From Archivesica marissinica (Eukaryota; Mollusca; Bivalvia; Venerida; Vesicomyidae): a DNA stretch of 64,000 bases. This document shows, one piece after another, positions 48,971-61,947 of this stretch. The DNA is taken from positions 37,633,515-37,697,514 of the forward strand of contig CM026391.1 of NCBI GenBank assembly GCA_014843695.1, in the 5' to 3' direction. Numbering within the stretch: the stretch's first letter is position 1; each line of letters begins with the position of its first letter. Below the pieces are notes generated by a model. The model did not search any database. It saw only the letters and a list, made by a program, of their open reading frames with translations, and was not told where the DNA came from. Position numbers and translations under genes: made by a program.

Positions 48971-50346
48971 GCCACAAGGATCTGTCCTCGGACATAGGTT
49001 CTTTACGATGTAATCTAAGCCTGTCGACGCAATATGCAAGAAGTATTGGCTCAACCACCATTTTTATGTGACGATGGAAACTTGTATCTATCATTTAGTC
49101 CAACATAATCTAGTTCTGGAGCTGCAACAGCCATACGAGGAATATAAATATGTTTATTTGTGATAGTATTATGGATGAATAATAATCCTTTTCAAATCAA
49201 ACCAAATGAAAGTCTCATTGAAAACATGTGAATGTAGGCGGTTCCACAATAAAACCATCAACCAGTATTTAGAGGTTATTAAACCGCGGAGGTGGGCCAT
49301 TTGTGGATATTGGCGCATCCTATGGAGATATTGGCCCGAGGGTCAATATCGGATAGGTGCGCCAATATACACAAATGGCCCACCGCAGCCGTTTAATAAC
49401 TTCTTTATTGCATACATAGCCGTATGTTTCTTCTGCTGTTATTTGCTTATTTCGCTCAGCCATTTTACCGTCAAGAGACAACAATATGTCAGACAACGAC
49501 TTTAGTGTTGCTTCGGCGGCCATGTTTACACAATGTAGTTACTATGTTGTTGCTACCTGTGACACGTGCTCGCGATTCGTTCTAGGCGCGTGCCGGGCCA
49601 ATATCAAATATTGGTCCGGCACGCGCGGGCCAAGGGCCAATATCGGATATTGACCCGGCAGAACCGAAAATCGAAATATATTGCCCGCGTCGACCAGATA
49701 TTTTGCTTTTCTACCATTAAATTTGTTACTATTTATAGTAACGTATGCAATAAAAGAAATTATCGGTGCATTCCTAGATATAAAAATGGACATGGACAAA
49801 CATATAGGTTCTGGTTGTCGATCTAGTTATGCACAGTTGCGCCATATAGGACACATAAGAGAATACGTCACTTCCCATGCGACAACAACATTAGTTAACT
49901 CCCTAGTTACGTCGCGCTTGGATTTCTATAATGCTCTTCTGTACGGTGTTCCAAAGTACAGTTTAAACACAATTAAAAAATATCAAGAACAATGCAACAC
50001 GAATCATCACAAAAACTCGTCGCCGTTACAAGCACATAACACTGGTGCTCAAGGAACTTCAATGGGTTCATGTACTTCATTGGGTTGAGTATAAGATTAT
50101 CATCCACACCTATGAAGCTCTACAGGACCAAGACCCGAATTACATCAAATACATGATTGAAATATACAGACCTGCGCGAAAGCAGAGAACGGAAAACTCA
50201 CAAAAAACGTGTGCCAAAATCGTGTTGTAAGATATGGTGGCAGATGTTTCCAACATGCCACATCATTGTGGAATTCACTCCCTGATAATATAAAACACTA
50301 TGACACAGTCGTAGTATTCAAAACCAAGTCAAAACACACTTGTTAA
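48971..50346 (+). pseudogene. L2/CR1-like LINE RT relic, inverted-arm copy
   Basis: Mirror of 26070-27445. On the plus strand: PQGSVLG at 48972; LCDDGNLYLSFSPT from about 49064; WMNNN near 49170; insertion at 49266-49726; GAFLDIKMDMDKHI near 49770; VTSRLDFYNALLYGVP near 49910; and the final SLWNSLPDNIKHYDTV piece in a third frame at 50230-50343, with the stop at 50344-50346. Confidence 0.85.
49266..49726. mobile_element. CCAAT-motif hairpin element, inverted-arm copy
   Basis: Mirror of 26690-27150, with hairpins at 49272-49403 and 49586-49626. The 67-codon frame is at 49320-49523 on the minus strand with an identical translation. Confidence 0.5.
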
Positions 50347-50717
50347 AATAATACTATGGAGTGTAAATTACACGAAACATTGTAGAACATATGAGAATAG
50401 TATTGATGTAACTGTCAACTGGAGTATATTCAGAGGAGAGTATCACAGGTGTAGCGGGATCCTAGTAGGTATGGATCGACCCAATCACTGGACCGGCTAC
50501 ACTCTGTGATACACTTATTGGAAGTACATTTTAGTTTGGTGTGTTTAATCTAACGATGTATATAGCATTATGTATTTTAATTCTTAACCATTATTCAATT
50601 ATGTACTTTTCTTAATATTTTTTATGAACATTTTACATTATTTATTTTAACAAGACGGTGATCCTAGTTATTACTATACAAGTAGGCACAATTTGAGACC
50701 CGCATATCAACTTTCTG
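50347..50717. other. AT-rich junction, inverted-arm copy
   Basis: Mirror of 25699-26069, including the hairpin at 50440-50512. No coding signal is visible. Confidence 0.7.
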
Positions 50718-53700
50718 ACAGCATGGTAACACATACTGTACACAAGGTATGGTAACACATACTGTACACAAGGTATGGTAACATATACTGTGCACAAGGC
50801 ATGATAACACATACTGTACACAAGGTATGGTAACACATACTGTACACAAGGTATGGTAACATATACTGTACACAATGCATGGTAACACATACTGTACACA
50901 AGGTATGGTAACATATACTGTACACAATGCATGGTAACACATACTGTACACAAGGTATGGTAACACATACTGTACACAAGGTATGGTAACACATACTGTA
51001 CACAAGGTATGGTAACACATACTGTACACAAGGTATGGTAACACATACTGTGCACAAGGCATTGTAACTCATACTGTACACAAGGCATGGTAACACATAC
51101 TGTACACAAGGCATAGTAACACATACTGTACACCAGGTACGGTAACACATACTGTACACAATGCATGGTAACACATACTGTACACAAGGTATGGGAACAC
51201 ATACTGTACACAAGGCATGGTAACACATACTGTACACAATGCAGGGTAACACATACTGTACACAAGGTATGGTAACACATACTGTACACAAAGCATGGTA
51301 ACACATACTGTACACAAAGCATGGTAACACATACTGTACACAAGATATGGTAACACATACTGTACACAAGGTATGGTAACACATACTGTACACAATGTAT
51401 GGTAACACATACTGTACAGACGGCATGGTAATACATACTGTACAGACGGCATGGTAACACATGCTGTACACACGACATGGTAACACATACTGTACACACG
51501 ACATGGTAACACATACTGTACACAAGGCATGGTAACACATACTGTACACAAGGTATGGTAACACATAATGTACACAAGGCATGGTAACACATGCTGTACA
51601 CACGACATGGTAACACATGCTGTACACACGGCATGGTAACACATGCTGTGCACACGGCATGGTCACACATGCTATGCACACGGCATGGTAATAAATACTG
51701 TACACACGACATGGTCACACATGCTATACACACGGCATGGTAACACATGCTGTACACACGACATGGTAACACATACTGTACACACGGCATGGTAACACAT
51801 ACTGTACACACGGCATGGTAAAACATACAGTAAACATGGCATGGTAACACATACTGTACACAAGGCATGGTAACACATACTGTATATACGGCAGAGTAAC
51901 ACATACTGTACACAAGGCATGGAAACACATACTGTACACACGGCATCGTAACACATACTGTACACAAGGCATGGTAACACATACTGTACACAATGCATGG
52001 TAACACATACTGTACACACGACATGGTAACACATACTGTACACAAGGCATGGTAACACATACTGTATATACGGCAGTGTAACACATACTGTACACAAGGC
52101 ATGGTAACACATACTGTACACACGGCATGGTAACACATACTGTACACAAGGCATGGTAACACATACTGTACACAATGCATGGTAACACATACTGTACACA
52201 CGGTATGGTAACACATACTGTACACAAGGTATGGTAACACATACTGTACACAAGGCATGGTAACACATACTGTACACAAGGCATGGAAACACATGCTGTA
52301 CACACGGCATGGTAACACATGCTGTACACACGGCATGGTAACACATGCTGTGCACACGGCATGGTCACACATGCTATGCACACGGCATGGTAATAAATAC
52401 TGTACACACGACATGGTCACACATGCTATGCACACGGCATGGTAACACATGCTGTACACACGACATGGTAACACATACTGTACACACGGCATGGTAACAC
52501 ATACAGTAAACATGGCATGGTAACACATACTGTACACAAGGCATGGTAACACATACTGTATATAGGGCAGAGTAAAACATACTGTACACAAGGCATGGTA
52601 ACACATACTGTACACACGACATTGTAACACATACTGTACACAAGGCATGGTAACACATACTGTATATACGGCAGTGTAACACATACTGTATATACGGCAG
52701 TGTAACACATACTGTACACAAGGCATGATAACACATACTGTACACACGGCATGGTAACACATACTGTACACAAGGCATGGTAACACATACTGTACACAAT
52801 GCATGGTAACACATACTGTACACACGGCATGGTAACACATACTGTACACAAGGCATGGTAACACATACTGTACACACGACATGGTAACAAATACTGTACA
52901 CACGGCATGGTAACACATACTGTATACACGGCATGGTAACACATACTGTGCACACGGTATGGTAACACATGCTGTACACAAGGTATGGTAACACAAACTG
53001 TCCACACGGCATGGTAACACATACTGTACAGACGGCATGGTAACACATACTGTACACACGGCATAGTAACACATACTGTACATACGGTAGAGTAACACAT
53101 ACTGTACAGACGGCATGGTAACACATACTGTACATACGGCATGGTAACACATACTGTACACACGGCATGGTAACACATACTGTACAGACGGCATGCTAAC
53201 ACATACTGTACACACGGCATGGTAACACATACTGTACATACGGTAGAGTAACACATACTGTACAGACGGCATGGTAACACATACTGTACACACGGCATGG
53301 TAACACATACTGTACATACGGTAGAGTAACACATACTGTACACAAGGCATGGTAACACATACTGTACACACGACATGGTAACAAATACTGTACACACGAC
53401 ATGGTCACACATGCTATACACACGGCATGGTAACACATGCTGTATACACGACATGGTAACACATACTGTACACAATGTATGGTAACACATACTGTACACA
53501 AGCATGATAACACATACTGAACACAAGGCATGGTAGCACATACTGTACACAAGGTATGGTACCACATGCTGTACACAAGGCATTGTAACTCATACTGTAC
53601 ACAAGGCATGGTAACACATACTGTACACAAGGTATGGTAACACATACTGTACACAAGATATGGTAACACATACTGTACACAAGGCATGGTAACACATATT

Positions 53701-54088
53701 GTACACAAGGTATGGCAACACATACTGTACACAAGGCATGGTAACACATACTGTACACAAGGTATGGTAACAAATACTGTACACAAGGCATGGTAACACA
53801 TACTGTACACAAGATATGGTAACACATACTGTACACAAGGTATGGTAACACATACTGTACACAAGGTATGGTAACACATACTGTACACAAGGTATGGTAA
53901 CAGATACTGTACATACCACATGGTAACACATACTGTACACAAGGCATGGTAACACATACTGTACACAATGCATGGTAACACATACTGCGCACAAGGTACG
54001 GTAACACATACTGTACACACGGCATGGTAACACATGCTGTACACACGACATGGTAACAAATGCTGTACACACGACATGGTCACACATG

Positions 54089-54865
54089 CTATACACACGG
54101 CATAGTAACACATGCTGTGCACACGACATGGTAACACATACTGTACACAAGGCATGGTAACACATGCTGTACACACGGCATGGTAACACATAATGTACAC
54201 ACGGCATGGTAACACATACTGTACACAAGGTATGGTAACATATACTGTACACAATGCATGGTAACACATACTGAACACAAGGCATAGTAGCACATACTGT
54301 ACACAAGGTATGGTAACACATACTGTACACAAGGTATGGTAACACATACTGTACACAATGTATGGTAACACATACTGTACACAAGGTATGGCAACAGATA
54401 CCGTACATACGGCATGGTAACACATACTGTACACAAGGCATGGTAACACATACTGTACACAAGGCATGGTAACACATACTGTGCACAAGGTACGGTAACA
54501 CATACTGTACACAGGGTATGGTAACACATACTGTACACACGGCATGATAACACATACTGTAAACATGGCATGGTATCACATACTGTACACAAGGCATGGT
54601 AACACATACTGTACAAACGGCATGGTAACACATATTGTAAACATGGCATGGTAGCACATACTGTACACAAGGCATGGTAACACATACTGTACACAAGGCA
54701 TGGTAACACATACTGTATATACGGCAGTGTAACACATACTGTACACAAGGCATGGTAACACATATTGTACACACGGCATGGTAACACATACTGTACACAC
54801 GGCATGGTAACAGATGCTGTACACACGACATGGTAACAAATACTGTACACACGACATGGACACAC
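54089..54865 (-). repeat. higher-order block C, right array, copy 1
   Basis: Minus-strand unit order begins with the landmark also seen at 18405 and 22409 (the GTGTGTCCATG unit). The same landmark recurs at 58114, 3249 bp away (125 x 26 minus 1). The missing base is probably the short unit CACATATGTGCAC near 55330. Confidence 0.7.
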
Positions 54866-57339
54866 ATGCTATACACACGGCATGGTAACACATGCTGTAC
54901 ACACGACATGGTAACACATACTGTACACAAGGCATGGTAACACATGCTGTAAACACGGCATGGTAACACATACTGTACACACGGCATGGTAACACATATT
55001 GTACACAAGGTATGGTAACACCTACTGTACACAATGCATGGTAACACATACTGAACACAAGGCATGGTAGCACATACTGTACACAAGGTATGGTAACACA
55101 TACAGTACGCATGGCATGGTAACACATACTGTACACAAGGTATGGTAACACATACTGTACACAAGGTATGGTAACACATACTGTACACAATGCATGGTAA
55201 CACATAGTGTTCACAAGGCATGGTAACACATACTGTACACACTGTATGGTATCACATACTGTACGCAAGGCATGGTAACACATACTGTACACAAGGCATG
55301 GTAAAACATACTGTACACACGGCATGGTAACACATATGTGCACAAGGTAAGGTAACACATACTGTACACAGGGTATGGTAACACATACTGTACACAAGGT
55401 ATGGTAACACATACTGTACAAAAGGTATGGTAACACATACTGTACACACGGCATGGTAACACATACTGTAAACATGGCATGGTAACACATACTGTACACA
55501 AGGCATGGTAACACATACTGTACACACGGCATGGTAACACATACTGTAAACATGGCATGGTAACACATACTGTACACAAGGCATGGTAACACATACTGTA
55601 CACAAGGTATGGCAACAACTACTGTACACAAGGCATGGTAACACATACTGTACACAAGGTATGGCAACACATACTGTACACAAGGCATGGTAACACATAC
55701 TGTACACAAGGTATGGTAACACACACTGTACAAAAGGCATGGTAACACATACTGTACTCAAGATATGGTAACAAATACTGTACACAAGGTATGGTAACAC
55801 ATACTGTACACAAGGTATGTTAATACATACTGTACACAAGGTATGGTAACAGATACTGTACATACGGCATGGTAACACATACTGTACACATGGCATGGTA
55901 ACACATACTGTACACAAGGCATGGTAACACATACTGTGCACAAGGTATGGTAACACATACTGTACACAAGGTATGGTAACACATAATGTACACAAGGATT
56001 GGTAACACATACTGTACACACTGTATGGTATCACATACTGTACGCAAGGCATGGTAACACATACTGTACACAAGGCATTGTAACACATACTGTACACACG
56101 GCATGGTAACACATACTGTGCACAAGGTACGGTAACACATACTGTACACAGGGTATGGTAACACATACTGTACACAAGGTATGGTAACATATACTGTACA
56201 CAAGGTATGGTAACACATACTGTACACACGGCATGGTAACACATACTGTAAACATGGCATGGTAACACATACTGTACATAAGGCATGGTAACACATACTG
56301 TACACACGGCATGGTAACACATAATGTAAACATGGCACGGTAACACATACTGTACACAAGGCATGGTAACACATACTGTACACAAGGTATAGCAACACAT
56401 ACTGTACACAAGGCATGGTAACACATACTGTACACAAGGTATGGTAACACATACTGTACACAAGATATGGTAACACATACTGTACACAAGGTATGGTAAC
56501 ACATACTGTACAGACGGCATGCTAACACATACTGTACACACGGCATGGTAACACATACTGTACATACGGTAGAGTAACACATACTGTACAGACGGCATGG
56601 TAACACATACTGTACACACGGCATGGTAACACATACTGTTCATACGGTAGAGTAACACATACTGTACACAAGGCATGGTAACACATACTGTACACACGAC
56701 ATGGTAACAAATACTGTACACACGACATGGTCACACATGCTATACACACGGCATGGTAACACATGCTGTATACACGACATGGTAACACATACTGTACACA
56801 AGGTATGGTAACACATACTGTACACAATGCATGATAACACATACTGTACACAATGCATGATAACACATACTGAACACAAGGCATGGTAGCACATACTGTA
56901 CACAAGGTATGGTACCACATGCTGTACACAAGGCATTGTAACTCATACTGTACACAAGGCATGGTAACACATACTGTACACAAGGTATGGTAACACATAC
57001 TGTACACAAGGTATGGTAACACATACTGTACACAAGGCATGGTAACACATATTGTACACAAGGTATGGCAACACATACTGTACACAAGGCATGGTAACAC
57101 ATACTGTACACAAGGTATGGTAACACATACTGTACAAAAGGCATGGTAACACATACTGTACACACGATATGGTAACACATACTGTACACAAGGTATGGTA
57201 ACACATACTGTACACAATGTATGGTAACACATACTGTACACAAGGTATGGTAACAGATAATGTACATACGGCATGGTAACACATACTGTACACAAGGCAT
57301 GGTAACACATACTGTACACAAGGCATGGTAACACATACT

Positions 57340-58114
57340 GTGCACAATGTACGGTAACACATACTGTACACACGGCATGGTAACACATGCTGTACACACG
57401 ACATGGTAACAAATACTGTACACACGACATGGTCACACATGCTATACACACGGCATGGTAACACATACTGTACACAAGGTATGGTAACATATACTGTACA
57501 CAATGCATGGTAACACATACTGAACACAAGGCATAGTAGCACATACTGTACACAAGGTATGGTAACACATACTGTACACAAGGTATGGTAACACATACTG
57601 TACACAATGTATGGTAACACATACTGTACACAAGGTATGGTAACAGATACCGTACATACGGCATGGTAACACATACTGTACACAAGGCATGGTAACACAT
57701 ACTGTACACAAGGCATGGTAACACATACTGTGCACAAGGTACGGTAACACATACTGTACACAGGGTATGGTAACACATACTGTACACACGGCATGATAAC
57801 ACATACTGTAAACATGGCATGGTATCACATACTGTACACAAGGCATGGTAACACATACTGTACACACGGCATGGTAACACATACTGTAAACATGGCATGG
57901 TAGCACATACTGTACACAAGGCATGGTAACACATACTGTACACAAGGCATGGTAACACATACTGTATATACGGCAGTGTAACACATACTGTACACAAGGC
58001 ATGGTAACACATATTGTACACACGGCATGGTAACACATACTGTACACACGGCATGGTAACAGATGCTGTACACACGACATGGTAACAAATACTGTACACA
58101 CGACATGGACACAC
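57340..58114 (-). repeat. higher-order block C, right array, copy 2
   Basis: Second occurrence of the block in the right array. Over the first 250 or so codons its periodic translation is almost identical to copy 1. The left-array copies are 4004 bp apart but these are 3249 bp apart, so spacing has changed by whole units. Confidence 0.65.
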
Positions 58115-60947
58115 ATGCTATACACACGGCATGGTAACACATGCTGTACACACGACATGGTAACACATACTGTACACAAGGCATGGTAACACATGCTGTA
58201 AACACGGCATGGTAACACATACTGTACACACGGCATGGTAACACATATTGTACACAAGGTATGGTAACACCTACTGTACACAATGCATGGTAACACATAC
58301 TGAACACAAGGCATGGTAGCACATACTGTACACAAGGTATGGTAACACATACAGTACGCATGGCATGGTAACACATACTGTACACAAGGTATGGTAACAC
58401 ATACTGTACACAATGCATGGTAACACATAGTGTTCACAAGGCATGGTAACACATACTGTACACACTGTATGGTATCACATACTGTACGCAAGGCATGGTA
58501 ACACATACTGTACACAAGGCATGGTAAAACATACTGTACACAGGGCATGGTAACACATACTGTACACAAGGTATGGTAACACATACTGTACACAAGGTAT
58601 GGTAACACATACTGTACACAAGGTATGGTAACACATACTGTACACAAGGTATGGTAACACATACTGTACACAAGGCATGGTAACACATACTGTACACACG
58701 GCATGGTAACACATACTGTACACATGGCATGGTAACACATACTGTACACAAGGCATGGTAACACATACTGTACACAAGGCATGGTAACACATACTGTACA
58801 CAAGGCATGGTAACACATACTGTACACAAGGTATGGCAACACATACTGTACACAAGGCATGGTAACACATACTGTACACAAGGTATGGTAACACATACTG
58901 TACAAAAGGCATGGTAACACATACTGTACACAAGGTATGGTAACACATACTGTACACAAGGTATGGTAACACATACTGTACACAAGGTATGGTAACACAT
59001 ACTGTACACAAGGTATGGTAACAATACTGTCATAGGCATGGTAACCATACTGTACACATGGCATGGTAACACATACTGTACACAAGGCATGGTAACACAT
59101 ACTGTGCACAAGGTATGGTAACACATACTGTACACAAGGTATGGTAACACATAATGTACACAAGGATTGGTAACACATACTGTACACACTGTATGGTATC
59201 ACATACTGTACGCAAGGCATGGTAACACATACTGTACACAAGGCATGGTAACACATACTGTACACATGGCATGGTAACACATACTGTGCACAAGGTACGG
59301 TAACACATACTGTACACAGGGTATGGTAACACATACTGTACACAAGGTATGGTAACATATACTGTACACAAGGTATGGTAACACATACTGTACACACGGC
59401 ATGGTAACACATACTGTAAACATGGCATGGTAACACATACAGTACATAAGGCATGGTAACCATACTGTACACATGTACACAAGGCATGGTAACACATACT
59501 GTACACAAGGTATAGCAACACATACTGTACACAAGGCATGGTAACACATACTGTACACAAGGTATGGTAACACACACTGTACAAAAGGCATGGTAACACA
59601 TACTGTACACAAGATATGGTAACACATACTGTACACAAGGTATGGTAACACATACTGTACAGACGGCATGCTAACACATACTGTACACACGGCATGGTAA
59701 CACATACTGTACATACGGTAGAGTAACACATACTGTACAGACGGCATGGTAACACATACTGTACACACGGCATGGTAACACATACTGTTCATACGGTAGA
59801 GTAACACATACTGTACACAAGGCATGGTAACACATACTGTACACACGACATGGTAACAAATACTGTACACACGACATGGTCACACATGCTATACACACGG
59901 CATGGTAACACATGCTGTATACACGACATGGTAACACATACTGTACACAAGGTATGGTAACACATACTGTACACAATGCATGATAACACATACTGAACAC
60001 AAGGCATGGTAGCACATACTGTACACAAGGTATGGTACCACATGCTGTACACAAGGCATTGTAACTCATACTGTACACAAGGCATGGTAACACATACTGT
60101 ACACAAGGTATGGTAACACATACTGTACACAAGGTATGGTAACACATACTGTACACAAGGCATGGTAACACATACTGTACACAAGGTATGGTAACACATA
60201 CTGTACACAAGGCATGGTAACACATACTGTACACAAGGTATGGTAACACATACTGTACAAAAGGCATGGTAACACATACTGTACACACGGTATGGTAACA
60301 CATATTGTACAGATGGTAACACATACTGTACAAGGCATGGTAACACATACTGTACAGACGGCATGGTAACACATACTGTACACAAGGCATGGTAACACAT
60401 ACTGTACACAAGGCATGGTAACACATACTGTACACAAGGTATGGTAACACATACTGTACACACGGCATGGTAACACATACTGTACACACGGCATGGTAAC
60501 ACATACTGTACAGACGGCATGGTAACACATACTGTACAGACGGCATGGTAACACATACTGTACACAAGGCATGGTAACACATACTGTACAGAAGGTATGG
60601 TAACACATACTGTACAGACGGCATGGTAACACATACTGTACAGACGGCATGGTAACACATACTGTACAGACGGCATGGTAACACATACTGTACACACGGC
60701 ATGGTAACACATACTGTACACAGGCATGGTTAATGTACACAAGGTATGGTAACATATATTGTACACAATGCATGGTAACACATACTGTACGGAAGGCATG
60801 GTAGCACATACTGTACAGAAGGTATGTTAACAATTACTGTACACAAGGTATGGTAACACATACTGTACACAATGTATGGTAACACATACTGTACAGAAGG
60901 TATGGTAACAGATACTGTACATAAGGTATGGTAACACATACTGTACA

Positions 60948-61947
60948 NNNNNNNNNNNNNNNNNNNNNNNNNNNNNNNNNNNNNNNNNNNNNNNNNNNNN
61001 NNNNNNNNNNNNNNNNNNNNNNNNNNNNNNNNNNNNNNNNNNNNNNNNNNNNNNNNNNNNNNNNNNNNNNNNNNNNNNNNNNNNNNNNNNNNNNNNNNNN
61101 NNNNNNNNNNNNNNNNNNNNNNNNNNNNNNNNNNNNNNNNNNNNNNNNNNNNNNNNNNNNNNNNNNNNNNNNNNNNNNNNNNNNNNNNNNNNNNNNNNNN
61201 NNNNNNNNNNNNNNNNNNNNNNNNNNNNNNNNNNNNNNNNNNNNNNNNNNNNNNNNNNNNNNNNNNNNNNNNNNNNNNNNNNNNNNNNNNNNNNNNNNNN
61301 NNNNNNNNNNNNNNNNNNNNNNNNNNNNNNNNNNNNNNNNNNNNNNNNNNNNNNNNNNNNNNNNNNNNNNNNNNNNNNNNNNNNNNNNNNNNNNNNNNNN
61401 NNNNNNNNNNNNNNNNNNNNNNNNNNNNNNNNNNNNNNNNNNNNNNNNNNNNNNNNNNNNNNNNNNNNNNNNNNNNNNNNNNNNNNNNNNNNNNNNNNNN
61501 NNNNNNNNNNNNNNNNNNNNNNNNNNNNNNNNNNNNNNNNNNNNNNNNNNNNNNNNNNNNNNNNNNNNNNNNNNNNNNNNNNNNNNNNNNNNNNNNNNNN
61601 NNNNNNNNNNNNNNNNNNNNNNNNNNNNNNNNNNNNNNNNNNNNNNNNNNNNNNNNNNNNNNNNNNNNNNNNNNNNNNNNNNNNNNNNNNNNNNNNNNNN
61701 NNNNNNNNNNNNNNNNNNNNNNNNNNNNNNNNNNNNNNNNNNNNNNNNNNNNNNNNNNNNNNNNNNNNNNNNNNNNNNNNNNNNNNNNNNNNNNNNNNNN
61801 NNNNNNNNNNNNNNNNNNNNNNNNNNNNNNNNNNNNNNNNNNNNNNNNNNNNNNNNNNNNNNNNNNNNNNNNNNNNNNNNNNNNNNNNNNNNNNNNNNNN
61901 NNNNNNNNNNNNNNNNNNNNNNNNNNNNNNNNNNNNNNNNNNNNNNN
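60948..61947. other. assembly gap 2 (exactly 1000 N)
   Basis: A second run of exactly 1000 N, between the inverted 26-bp array and the 30-bp satellite. Adjacency and orientation of the two satellites are therefore not proven. Confidence 0.99.

Larger units (their letters stand above)
50718..60947 (-). repeat. 26-bp satellite array, right block, inverted (about 390 units)
   Basis: Same 26-bp unit as 1-25698 but reading on the minus strand (plus-strand core CATGGTAACACATACTGTAC). Unit order next to the LINE mirrors the left array. There is a 7-unit (182-bp) difference between about 50880 and 51060, and substitutions accumulate beyond about 51240. Open frames of up to 917 codons lie on the minus strand for the same reason as on the left. 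Around 51400-53200 there are many CATGCTATGCACACGGC and CATGCTGTACACACGAC variants. Between about 53400 and 60000 the order resembles left-array blocks near 19-24 kb. It ends in assembly gap 2. Confidence 0.97.
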
